This document shows positions 52,088-61,153 of a stretch of DNA of 64,000 nt, one piece after another. This stretch comes from an uncultured Oscillospiraceae bacterium (GTDB taxonomy: Bacteria > Bacillota > Clostridia > Oscillospirales > Oscillospiraceae): positions 1 through 64,000 of the forward strand of contig CAJUKT010000060.1 in assembly GCA_910587255.1 (NCBI GenBank), read 5' to 3'. The number at the start of each line of letters is the position of its first letter. The first letter of the stretch is position 1. The notes under the pieces are model-generated. The model saw nothing but the letters and a program-made list of their open reading frames with translations, did not search any database and was not told the DNA's origin. A program made the position numbers and the translations under genes.

Positions 52088-52483
52088 TTAGGCCTTGTGA
52101 TTCCTGGCTTTCTCTTCTGCCTGACATGGCGTTTGATTTCTCAATGTACGATGTGGATGCCGGCAATTGTAAAATTCAATGTACGGATCCACTCCGCGTT
52201 TGAAGTCTGCCTCGGATGTAATATGTCGCTGGGGAAAGACGGCTGGCATGACAAGGCAATCTGTATGCACACCAGATCTTAGAGCAAGCGGTTCGGTTAA
52301 CGTGGCAGTCTCCACCATGGAGAAAACGCCCGGATCCAAATCAAAGACCACGATTTCACCGGCACTATTGGTGTTGGTGAAAACAAACTGGGGCGCATCG
52401 TTGGCGTGGAGATGGATGATGCGCTGGGTCTCATCCACAATATAGCCCGGACATTCCAATTCAGTTACAACATAAGTGCCCAC
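52088..52483 (-). pseudogene. Scrap ORF joining a SpaA/pilin-like piece to an IS3 transposase tail
   Basis: The first 45 codons resemble a Cna-B/SpaA-type surface protein end (VTELECPGYIVDET, FVFTNTNSAG). The last 38 resemble the C-terminus of an IS3-family transposase (GVDPYIEFYNCRHPHRTL). Fusing the two is not a known gene, so this is decayed DNA where elements have recombined. The region 51980-53183 otherwise shows no intact gene; 52538-52690 (plus) has a 50-codon scrap (VPIYLEGVETLLRQDDCYSV) that I do not recognise. Confidence 0.55.
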
Positions 52484-52953
52484 AAGCAGCTTGGATAGAT
52501 CGATGATACCTCACTTTCCTCTCGCCCTTTTCTTATTGTTCCGATCTATTTGGAAGGCGTAGAGACATTACTACGGCAGGACGACTGTTACAGCGTGAAT
52601 GTGGACTTTGAGTATGTCTACCGGTTCGACCAAGCGAGTTACAATCAATTCCCGCGCCGTCTGACGGAGCGAATGCACCGATTGAGTTAGATTGTGGTGA
52701 CCGCACTGGCCCCCAAGTTTTTAGACGACCAGTAGGGACTTCCGTACTCAGGCCATGACTATACCACCTCAGTGGGGGCAATCTGCAAATGAATCTGATT
52801 AAAGTGATTCATTGTCTGCTTTCTCATCATTATGAACGGCCCCAAAGAGTAACATGGCTTCCATTAATAATGGCCTGACGCACGTACGTTCTCTTTACTT
52901 CTCAATATAAATATACAGTTTTTTGTCATAATAAATTGTATATATAATTTCTG

Positions 52954-52982
52954 TTGATTTTTGTCGAAATGTGTTGTATAGT
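52954..52982 (+). promoter_or_regulatory. Likely promoter of the VWA/tubulin operon
   Basis: TTGATT (52954-52959), a 17-base gap and TATAGT (52977-52982), in AT-rich DNA about 200 bases before the VWA gene. Confidence 0.5.
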
Positions 52983-53183
52983 AATTGTATAGTTTCTGTT
53001 TCGTCATTGTCTTTCGTTGTACAATTTGATTTGGGTCAAGAGCCCATGGAGCCGCCGGAGTACTATGTCTGCATTGTACGATAGGCGGCATTGTCTTTAT
53101 TTAGCGATAAATGTTTCAGCCAGTATGGGGAGCGCCTCAAACGAGCCATATCCTTCAATTGAAATAGAAATGAGGGCAAAACA

Positions 53184-55772
53184 ATGAGAAAAACTGTACG
53201 GCTGCTTTTTATCTGCATTTTGACCATTAGCCTGCTGTTGATGCCGGGGTTTGCGCAGACAGGCGGGAACGGAGGGGCAGTGGGCGGCAAAACGCAAAAG
53301 GCCATTGCGATTGTCCTGGATGACTCCACCTCCATGGTTCGGGATGGATGGGGCCAAAGAGAATCAGATTATACCACCCGGTGGGTGGAGGCCGATTATT
53401 CCGTGCGCGCACTGGCGGCAATGATGGATAATGGTGACGCTCTGCGTGTGTATCCCTTAAACGAAGAGGGGTACTTTTCGGCCACCATTGGCAGGGACGA
53501 TTTGCAGGAAAACCTGTTTGAAAAGCTGGACAGCATGGGTTACTACGGCGGCACCAGCTTCGACCAGGTACGGGCGGCGGCAGATTACCTGAAAGGCATG
53601 CAGCAAAGAGACTGCTACCTGGTCGTGATTACAGACGGGGATTTTGTGAACAAAGACGGCGAGGTTATGACGCAGAAAGAGCTTAATGATGCGATTGCCG
53701 AGATTCTGACTCCGTTGATCAAGATGCATTATATCCAAATCGGCAGGATGAGCAGCAACCGCAGCCTTCCCGGTGATCCAGCAATCAGCGTCCATTACGA
53801 CGACACCAAGCCAATTACCAGACAGATTACAGACGTAATCAATGAGATTTACCACCGTGTCGCAATGCAGGATGAAGATAAAGGCGCTTTGGTCACCTCT
53901 CTTTCCGAGGGCGACCTTACGGTGGCATTCAATATCCCTATTCAAAACGCTACGATATTCTTACAGGGAAATATGGATTGGGCCAAGGCGGAATACAGCG
54001 CGGCGGGTTACACGTCAAAGCCCACTGAAATTACCGCAAAATCACGGGAGTCGCTTGAGCTGTGGAAAAACCCCAGGGGCAATGAGCGGGAATGGATCAA
54101 GACCATCGCGCTCAGTGGCCTGGTGATCAATTGCGACGCCCCGGACAAGGGCTCCATGGGGCCCGTTACCATCAGCGGAGTGCCGGGCCTGGACATAGAA
54201 GGCGTTCAGGTCTACTACGAGCCGGCCGTAGAGCAGCAAGTCACGGTCATGCAGCGCGACGGGATGTCTTTCGTCTATGGCCAGCTGGACCCGCCGCTCT
54301 TTGTGGAGGGGCCCGTTGATATCATCGTTGATTATCAGGGCCTGGATGGAAAAACGTTGAATCTGAACACCGCGTCCATGCTCAGGACAGAATTGACCAC
54401 TGTTGAAGTCAACGGCCATCTGTTCAACGCCGCCCGTCAGGAGGATGGAAGGTATGTGTATTCCGGAGCCCTGTCCGCCGCTGATGCGGGGTCGTCAATT
54501 GTGATTTCCAACGCGATCGGAATGGAGGGCGGAAAACGGTCCATACCGCTGGACGCGGTATATGAACCCAATATAGCCCTTACCCTGGGCTTGGCGCAGG
54601 ATACCCAGAAGCTGATGCTGGACAGCACGGGGCACACGGTGCTGCCGGTGGCAATAAACGATGAAATGACCGGATCACCCCCCAAGTGGACTCCCAATAT
54701 GGTGGTGGAGTGTACCAGCGAGCATTTCAACGCGGCGGTGGAGGACTTTGTCTATGAAGACGGTGTGATCCGGATTCCTCTCTCCCTGAAGGATGTGCAG
54801 GAGCATCAGATCGACCCGGCCGAGCGCTTTACTGTCAGGGTATCCATTCCGTACAGCGACAGCGTCCGTCCGCCCGAGTCGGTGGAAAAAACTCTGCCGT
54901 CGGTGCAGATCACATCCGAACCCCACGAGCTGTCCATTGCGTGCGAGGACGCCTCCGCCAAGCTCAACCATGTCTTTGTGAGCGGGAAAGTATTCCCGGT
55001 TACATACCTGTGCGATGGGGCGCCGCTGACAGAGGAGCAGCAGCAAAACGCGGTTGTCTCCCTGACACTGCAGGATGCGGCCCTCAACAAGCTCATCACG
55101 CTGAAGGACGGGAATATCCACCTGAAGTCTTGGGCCTTGCAATGGCTCAAGATGCGAGACGAGGAGTACGAGGCGGAGCTCGTGTTTTCGTATACAAAGT
55201 GGAACCAGCCTGCGCAGACCACCGTGCCGGTCACGCTGAGCCTGAGCCCCATTACGGGCCTACAGATTTTCGGCTTTATGATGGGTTTAATCGCGCTAAT
55301 TGCAGTGATGGCGTTTGCTGGTTGGTTCGTAGTCTGGTGCACGGTCTGGACTAAAACCAAAAACGGCGATTATATCGGAGGAAAAAGCATCTTTGAACTG
55401 GTTAATTTGGACGATCCGAAGAGTTCTGCTCAGTTGAAATGGCTGCGGCGCGATAGGCTTCTTTTCCGGGCCAAGTTTTGGGGAAAACGCTACGCCCACA
55501 TTCGAAGGCGCGCTTCGGATGAGATGGATAACGCCCCCCTTCCCGGACGCATTGATTTTTATATCAGGCGTGAAGGGAACTGCTGGAAGCTGGGGAAAAT
55601 CGACACGCGCATGAAGCCCAAGCCGGGTGAGTTCTGCATACAGATCGGGGATGTGCCGGTTAGCGGCGACAATGACAGCTTCCAAGCGGGGGATAGTGAT
55701 CGGAACGGGCTGAGAATTAAGCGTTTTGGCCACAATCACCTCTGGTATCTTAGAATAATAGAAGACGAATGA
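53184..55772 (+). CDS. Secreted/membrane-anchored VWA-domain protein
   Basis: An 862-residue protein. A signal peptide or N-terminal anchor (MRKTVRLLFICILTISLLLM) is followed by a von Willebrand A domain with a MIDAS site Asp46-x-Ser48-x-Ser50 (DDSTSM), Thr in YGGTSF and VITDGDF. A large beta-rich middle follows, then one membrane helix near residues 700-725 (GLIALIAVMAFAGWFVVW) and a basic C-terminal cytoplasmic domain of about 130 residues. It probably displays the VWA part outside and links inside to the tubulin-like protein encoded 21 bases downstream. Confidence 0.82.
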   Translation: MRKTVRLLFICILTISLLLMPGFAQTGGNGGAVGGKTQKAIAIVLDDSTSMVRDGWGQRESDYTTRWVEADYSVRALAAMMDNGDALRVYPLNEEGYFSATIGRDDLQENLFEKLDSMGYYGGTSFDQVRAAADYLKGMQQRDCYLVVITDGDFVNKDGEVMTQKELNDAIAEILTPLIKMHYIQIGRMSSNRSLPGDPAISVHYDDTKPITRQITDVINEIYHRVAMQDEDKGALVTSLSEGDLTVAFNIPIQNATIFLQGNMDWAKAEYSAAGYTSKPTEITAKSRESLELWKNPRGNEREWIKTIALSGLVINCDAPDKGSMGPVTISGVPGLDIEGVQVYYEPAVEQQVTVMQRDGMSFVYGQLDPPLFVEGPVDIIVDYQGLDGKTLNLNTASMLRTELTTVEVNGHLFNAARQEDGRYVYSGALSAADAGSSIVISNAIGMEGGKRSIPLDAVYEPNIALTLGLAQDTQKLMLDSTGHTVLPVAINDEMTGSPPKWTPNMVVECTSEHFNAAVEDFVYEDGVIRIPLSLKDVQEHQIDPAERFTVRVSIPYSDSVRPPESVEKTLPSVQITSEPHELSIACEDASAKLNHVFVSGKVFPVTYLCDGAPLTEEQQQNAVVSLTLQDAALNKLITLKDGNIHLKSWALQWLKMRDEEYEAELVFSYTKWNQPAQTTVPVTLSLSPITGLQIFGFMMGLIALIAVMAFAGWFVVWCTVWTKTKNGDYIGGKSIFELVNLDDPKSSAQLKWLRRDRLLFRAKFWGKRYAHIRRRASDEMDNAPLPGRIDFYIRREGNCWKLGKIDTRMKPKPGEFCIQIGDVPVSGDNDSFQAGDSDRNGLRIKRFGHNHLWYLRIIEDE

Positions 55773-55793
55773 CAGGATAAGGAGGGTCGTAAG

Positions 55794-58700
55794 ATGAAAG
55801 CACCGACCATCATCATTGGCGTGGGCGGCGTTGGGTCGCAAATCTGTGCCAAAGTGGAGGAGCAGCTCCTCCACACGGTTAGCCAGAGTGGAAACAGGGG
55901 CCCCACGGACAACACCCGCTTTGTCGCGATTGATACCGACGTTAATTCACTGCGAGAGCTACAGCGCCATGGATTTCAGGGCAAACGGATCCTTCTGACG
56001 GACAATATGACCGTGTCCAAATGCCGCGACACCATCAATGACCCGTCTATTGACAGATGGTATCCGGAAAATACGTTTTTCAGCAAAAAATCCATGACGG
56101 AAGGGGCGGGGCAGCAGCGGTCCATTTCAAGGCTGGCCTTTGAATACTGCATGAGGGATGGACGGCTTGACCAGCTGGATGACACGGTTCGTGAGCTCAA
56201 CCAGCTCACAAAGGAGGACAGCCACCAGCGCACCCGCTTTTACATCATCAGCTCTCTGGCTGGCGGCACCGGGTCGGGCATCATTTTACCGCTGGCGATG
56301 TACATCAACAATTCCATTTTGGAGATGTATGGAGATAACCTGGCCATTTGCAAAGGATTTTTCATCCTCTCTAGCGCCTTTTACGCCCGAACCAGAATGC
56401 CCGCGCTGGAACGCAAAAGCTTGGACGCCAACGCATATGCGGCGGTTAAGGAGCTGAGCGCCTTTATGCGCGCTGCGGACGGCGGCGGAGTTCAGGCGGA
56501 ACTCAGCTACCTGATGGGCGGTAAGGAGCCGCGCAGCAAGGCATCCTACGAATATTGCTATCTCTTTGGACTGACGAACGAGAGGAACAAAGATATCTGT
56601 TCCTTTGAGGAGCTGAAAGGCGTGGTGGCCGACGCCGTTTATATGCAGGCGTGCAGTCCCATGCAGGAGCGAAACGACTCACGGGAGGATAACACCCTTC
56701 GCCATGTTGGTATGCTGGGGGAGTCAAATCAGGAAAATTGGCTGCGGCGCTTCGGCGGGATTGGGTGCGGGAGGCTAGTCTACCCCTATGAAGAACTGGT
56801 CCGTTATTTTGGCCTGTGCTGGGCCAAGGACACCATGGGGAAGACCTGGCGCCAGTATGACGAGGAATATTTTAGAAAAAGAAAACGTTTGAAGGACCAA
56901 GAGTCCATCGTCCCCAATACCGCCGAACTGGATCAGGGTGAGGAATATATCAAGGCGGTGGACGATGCTGGCCCATCGGACCGCTTGGCCGCTTATATTC
57001 GTACAGAATGCGTGGAACAGGGCGGGGATAAAGCCCGGTGGGAGCTCTATTTGGAGGCGCTGAACGCGGAGGCAGGCAGAGAGGTTGCAGCTTTGTGGAA
57101 ACAGTACAAGCAAAGCAATATCTGGGGCGGGTTTCAGACAAAGCTTCAAGATCTCACCAATCAGATCGGCGCAAGCGCCGACCGCCATCATGCTGCAGCG
57201 CAGGCCGGCACCCTTTGGGATCAGATCTGGGAGGAGGTGACAGAGCGGCTGAACCCAATCTGCGACTCTGTTTGCAGCAGCCTTTTCCGCCTGCATGCGT
57301 GGGACCCGGCGCAGGGAAGAAGCGCGCTTCGCGATTGCTGGCTGGAGTATTGGATGGTTTCGGCTACAGGCGAATTTTTGCATCCCAATTCCCTCCGGTA
57401 TTTTATGTATCAGCTGAGAAGGGCGGTCATCCAGGGCAAGAAGGATCCGATTTCCATGACAAAACCCAACCCGCCGTTTCAGAAAAAAAAGAACGGAAAG
57501 CTGGGGATACGTGACGGAGATCTGCTAAAGCAGAAGTTTGATGAGCAAAAGGCGCAGCTGAACGCCCTGATGACCTCTATGCTGTGCGAACGCATTTTGA
57601 ACCGCTGCGAGGATTACGTGAAAAGGATCATCAACTGCTATGAGGACTTTTACAACAGCTATGACATGATCCTGGACGAGTTTGACACGGACATCAGAAC
57701 GATAGGCAAAAAACTGGATCAAAAGGTGGGCGTGATCCATTATTATGTTTGTGCGGACGGCGTCTGCCGGGACAAGCTTTACGACGAACTGAGGCTGCGC
57801 CGGGGCTATGACGTCGGCGCGGTGTCCGGCGTGTCTTACGAGCTGTTCCGCCTGATCCATGCCAACGGGCTGGAGGCCGGCAGGATGGCCACCAGGGAAT
57901 GCGCAAACAAAATCAAAGACTTCTGGTCCGCCGGGATCGAGCGCAAGAATCTGGGCGGAGAGTTGCTGGATATGAATATTTTGTGGGCGATGAGCATGGA
58001 GGCGAAGTTCAAGACCGGAAGGACCCTGGGGGAGACGGACTTTGCGGAGGAAATCTGCCGGGTTGAGGATTCTCTGGTGGCGCCCTTCCTCCAGTTCTTC
58101 CGTCGCCTGGACATGAATACCGGCATCTCTCTATGCTGCTACCACAGCAGCCTCAAGGCGGAGATCGGAACGTTTCAGAATATGGTCCGCTGGCTGGACA
58201 GCCACAACGCGATTGACGATCCCGATTACTGCACCAAGCGGGAGCTTTTGTTCTACCGCTCCTTTGTTGGGCTGGAACCCTATGAGGTCCTGGATTACCT
58301 CCACGGCATCTCCGCGCAGACGGCGGTGAAGGGGCGGGCGTTCCGCTCCTATGTGGAAATGCTGCGTGATATGGGCAAAAATGGGGAAAACGTCGGCAAA
58401 ACCATGACGCCCCACGCCGATATCAAATGGCATAACCTCTATTATGCCTGGGACCCCAGCGTCAGCTACCAAAGGGAACAGGAGCTGCTGATTGCCGTTG
58501 CGCTTCTGTCTGCCTGCCTCAAAGGTAAGGTCAGGCTGAGTAAAGGGGAAAAGAACTACAGCTATACCCCTCCCACCGTGAATTCCGATACACATGACGT
58601 TACATTTGACTTTTTGATGGATTTACACATCCTTCTCTACGGAAACATCTACTGGTATATGGAGGAGTGCTGGAAAATGTATCGTTCTGTTTTGGAGGCC

Positions 58701-59165
58701 CTGAACAAAAGGGAGGATCCTTATCAAAAGATCTCAGAGATTGAAAACCGATCCCCCTTTGATCTGATGATCTTGTATCAAAACGAGTTGCCCTACGGCA
58801 GCCGCACCCCAAAGCAGCGCCTGCTGCTTGCGGACGCGGGCGTATGCCTGATCTACGCCTGTACAGAGAAGCCCTTTGACCGCAGCAGGGAAAAGGCGTG
58901 CAGAGATTCGGCCATAAAACAGCTTGAGAATACGCAGAAAGCACTTGAAAGCGGCAAGGTCATTGGCCTAAAGGAGGCGGCTGCGGCAGCCGGGGGTTCC
59001 GACCCAGCGAAGACAGTTACTATTGGCGAGGATTTTAAGGCAGAAATGAAAAATTTTGTAAGTTCTTTCGTTGGTGAACTGAAAGAAATGAATGACGACG
59101 AGTTTCGGCGCAGATATGGAACCATAATGGGAGACTTTTTTGCGGAAGCTCAGCGCGAAACCTGA
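55794..59165 (+). CDS. Tubulin-superfamily GTPase (Tubulin_2 type)
   Basis: A 1123-residue protein starting APTIIIGVGGVGSQ, with the tubulin/FtsZ signature GGTGSG at residues 157-162 (SSLAGGTGSGIILPL). The first 350 residues are the GTPase; the remaining 770 are helical and unrecognised, far longer than FtsZ. Non-FtsZ tubulins of this kind occur with VWA proteins and are predicted to remodel membranes. AAGGAGG precedes the ATG. Confidence 0.85.
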   Translation: MKAPTIIIGVGGVGSQICAKVEEQLLHTVSQSGNRGPTDNTRFVAIDTDVNSLRELQRHGFQGKRILLTDNMTVSKCRDTINDPSIDRWYPENTFFSKKSMTEGAGQQRSISRLAFEYCMRDGRLDQLDDTVRELNQLTKEDSHQRTRFYIISSLAGGTGSGIILPLAMYINNSILEMYGDNLAICKGFFILSSAFYARTRMPALERKSLDANAYAAVKELSAFMRAADGGGVQAELSYLMGGKEPRSKASYEYCYLFGLTNERNKDICSFEELKGVVADAVYMQACSPMQERNDSREDNTLRHVGMLGESNQENWLRRFGGIGCGRLVYPYEELVRYFGLCWAKDTMGKTWRQYDEEYFRKRKRLKDQESIVPNTAELDQGEEYIKAVDDAGPSDRLAAYIRTECVEQGGDKARWELYLEALNAEAGREVAALWKQYKQSNIWGGFQTKLQDLTNQIGASADRHHAAAQAGTLWDQIWEEVTERLNPICDSVCSSLFRLHAWDPAQGRSALRDCWLEYWMVSATGEFLHPNSLRYFMYQLRRAVIQGKKDPISMTKPNPPFQKKKNGKLGIRDGDLLKQKFDEQKAQLNALMTSMLCERILNRCEDYVKRIINCYEDFYNSYDMILDEFDTDIRTIGKKLDQKVGVIHYYVCADGVCRDKLYDELRLRRGYDVGAVSGVSYELFRLIHANGLEAGRMATRECANKIKDFWSAGIERKNLGGELLDMNILWAMSMEAKFKTGRTLGETDFAEEICRVEDSLVAPFLQFFRRLDMNTGISLCCYHSSLKAEIGTFQNMVRWLDSHNAIDDPDYCTKRELLFYRSFVGLEPYEVLDYLHGISAQTAVKGRAFRSYVEMLRDMGKNGENVGKTMTPHADIKWHNLYYAWDPSVSYQREQELLIAVALLSACLKGKVRLSKGEKNYSYTPPTVNSDTHDVTFDFLMDLHILLYGNIYWYMEECWKMYRSVLEALNKREDPYQKISEIENRSPFDLMILYQNELPYGSRTPKQRLLLADAGVCLIYACTEKPFDRSREKACRDSAIKQLENTQKALESGKVIGLKEAAAAAGGSDPAKTVTIGEDFKAEMKNFVSSFVGELKEMNDDEFRRRYGTIMGDFFAEAQRET

Positions 59166-59183
59166 CCGGGCGGAGACACTGAT

Positions 59184-61103
59184 ATGTATACGGTGATTTT
59201 ATATTGGCAGGGGGAAACAGCGGAAAACGTCGTGCTTGACCCGGAGTGCTATGGCTTTTTGTTCTCTTATGCGCAGGTCGAGGATCAAGTGCTCAGGCGG
59301 CCGTACGCAGGCGCGCAGAAGGAAGCGCTGGGCCATACCCTCACGGATCTGAATTGGGCCGTCGGCGGGCGGGCAGAATGGCGGCTACTGCTGTTTGACG
59401 GACGGCTCCCCGCATCGGGAAGAGAGGAACAGAGCTGTTTGCCCCCGCCCGACACAATCCGAAAGGAGTGGACGCCTTTACTGCGGTGCGTCTCCGGCGA
59501 GGAGTTGGGGGGGAACAGGCTGGAAGCCGCTGCCCCCCGGGAGGTCTGGTATTTGAGCTGCTCGGTGCGGGGCACCTATAGCTGCATGGGGCAAAACAGG
59601 TTGGCGTACGCGAAGGTGCTGCTGGACGAGCTGGGGTGCGGAAATCCTTGCGGCGGGGAGCATGGGGAGGGGCGGAAAGCGGCGGTTACAGCCTATCCCG
59701 CTCTGGACGTGATCAACATCCCTTCCCTGAGAATGGGCTGGGTGGAGATCCTGCCCGGCGGTGGAATCTACCGCCAGCAGGAGGTGTTCCGGCTGTGCTG
59801 CACGCTGCTGGCCCTGGCCCACAACGATATTTCTCCGGCGATCTTGGACAGCGGGTATGTCTATCGGGTCAGCGTCGGTCTGGACTGGGAGCGGCTGGTC
59901 GGCAGCGCGGGCAGGCTGTGCCTGCAAAGCGCGAATCTGGCGGAGCAGTTTCAAAAGGCGTGGGAATACTGGTGCTGGGCACAGCAGCGGACCACACCCT
60001 ATGTGGAGCCCGCAAATTTATATGCCGTCCAGTCAAGCCTGCCGGTGCAGCCCAAGGACAGGCAGGACCACAAGCTGGAGCAAAAGGAATTAAAGTGGGG
60101 GGGCGGGGCCATCCTGGAGCGAAAGCTGCGCGTTACGCACCAATGGCTTTACAAGCAGCTGTTTTTCCCGCAGAACGACGTATATAAGAGTTTTAACTGC
60201 CCCATAAAGCTGGAAGAACAAAACAACGATATCGCGTTGGATGCGGCGGGCCAAGCCAGCATCCAATCGGAGCTGGACGATGCCATTCGAAAATTTCATG
60301 ACAGGCGGCGGCAGAAGAACAGCCCCCTGCAGTTTGAGCAGGAGCTGGGCGACGTGGAGCGCCGGGTGCGGGACCGGGTGGAGGATCAATTGACCGATGC
60401 GGAGCGCCAGCCAATTCAAAAGATCCTTGCGGCACTGGAGGGCGTGACGTTTGCCGCGGCTGTCATGCGTCTGCTAAGACGGCTGACCCAGTTTCTGGAG
60501 GGCAGATTCCCCGCTTTCTTTGCCGCCGCCCGACAGCGCTTTGCCTGGCCAGGTTGGGAGCTTGTCGGGCAATTCCTGCTTTTCCTCGCGGCCGCCGCGG
60601 CGGTCTACGCGCTGACCCGCCTGATGTTTCGGGGGATTTCCTGGTACGCCGACCGGCGTGCGGTTTCCAAATACAATAGACATTTGAATACGGCGCTCAA
60701 GCACCGGGGAGAGAATCGGGAAAGCACCTTTGACTTTATAAAATGTATCTTGCGGTACCGCTATCATTGGTTTTTACAAAAGCGGCAGTTGGAAATTGCG
60801 AAGAGTAAGGAACGCCAGAAGGAATATCTGCGGCACCACAGCGCCGCCCAAAAGAATACCGCCGCTGCCTGTGCGCTGCTGGAACAGCTTATGGAGCAGA
60901 GCGGGAGCGCCGATTCGGAGGCACGGGAGTTGCCGCTGCCCAGAATCGACTTTTCCAAGGAGCCGGAGCAGGGAGACTACTTCTGGCGCGCCGCCCACAG
61001 TCAAACCTGCGGCCTGAACGGAGGGGGGTATGAATTGGACGTGGTATTCGACTTCATAACTGAGGTGGAGATTTTCAAGACGGCGGTCCCGAGGAAGATT
61101 TGA
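59184..61103 (+). CDS. Hypothetical protein with one membrane helix, 639 aa
   Basis: The N-terminal 400 residues are unrecognised and soluble; a helical region at about 350-420 precedes a membrane segment near residues 460-480 (FLLFLAAAAAVYALTRLMF), and the C-terminus is basic and helical. It follows the tubulin-like gene by 18 bases and must belong to the same complex. No known domain is evident. Confidence 0.65.
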   Translation: MYTVILYWQGETAENVVLDPECYGFLFSYAQVEDQVLRRPYAGAQKEALGHTLTDLNWAVGGRAEWRLLLFDGRLPASGREEQSCLPPPDTIRKEWTPLLRCVSGEELGGNRLEAAAPREVWYLSCSVRGTYSCMGQNRLAYAKVLLDELGCGNPCGGEHGEGRKAAVTAYPALDVINIPSLRMGWVEILPGGGIYRQQEVFRLCCTLLALAHNDISPAILDSGYVYRVSVGLDWERLVGSAGRLCLQSANLAEQFQKAWEYWCWAQQRTTPYVEPANLYAVQSSLPVQPKDRQDHKLEQKELKWGGGAILERKLRVTHQWLYKQLFFPQNDVYKSFNCPIKLEEQNNDIALDAAGQASIQSELDDAIRKFHDRRRQKNSPLQFEQELGDVERRVRDRVEDQLTDAERQPIQKILAALEGVTFAAAVMRLLRRLTQFLEGRFPAFFAAARQRFAWPGWELVGQFLLFLAAAAAVYALTRLMFRGISWYADRRAVSKYNRHLNTALKHRGENRESTFDFIKCILRYRYHWFLQKRQLEIAKSKERQKEYLRHHSAAQKNTAAACALLEQLMEQSGSADSEARELPLPRIDFSKEPEQGDYFWRAAHSQTCGLNGGGYELDVVFDFITEVEIFKTAVPRKI

Positions 61104-61153
61104 ACGGTCCCCGCAGGCAGCTGTAGAAAGGCGGAAAGGAGAGTGAAATCAGA

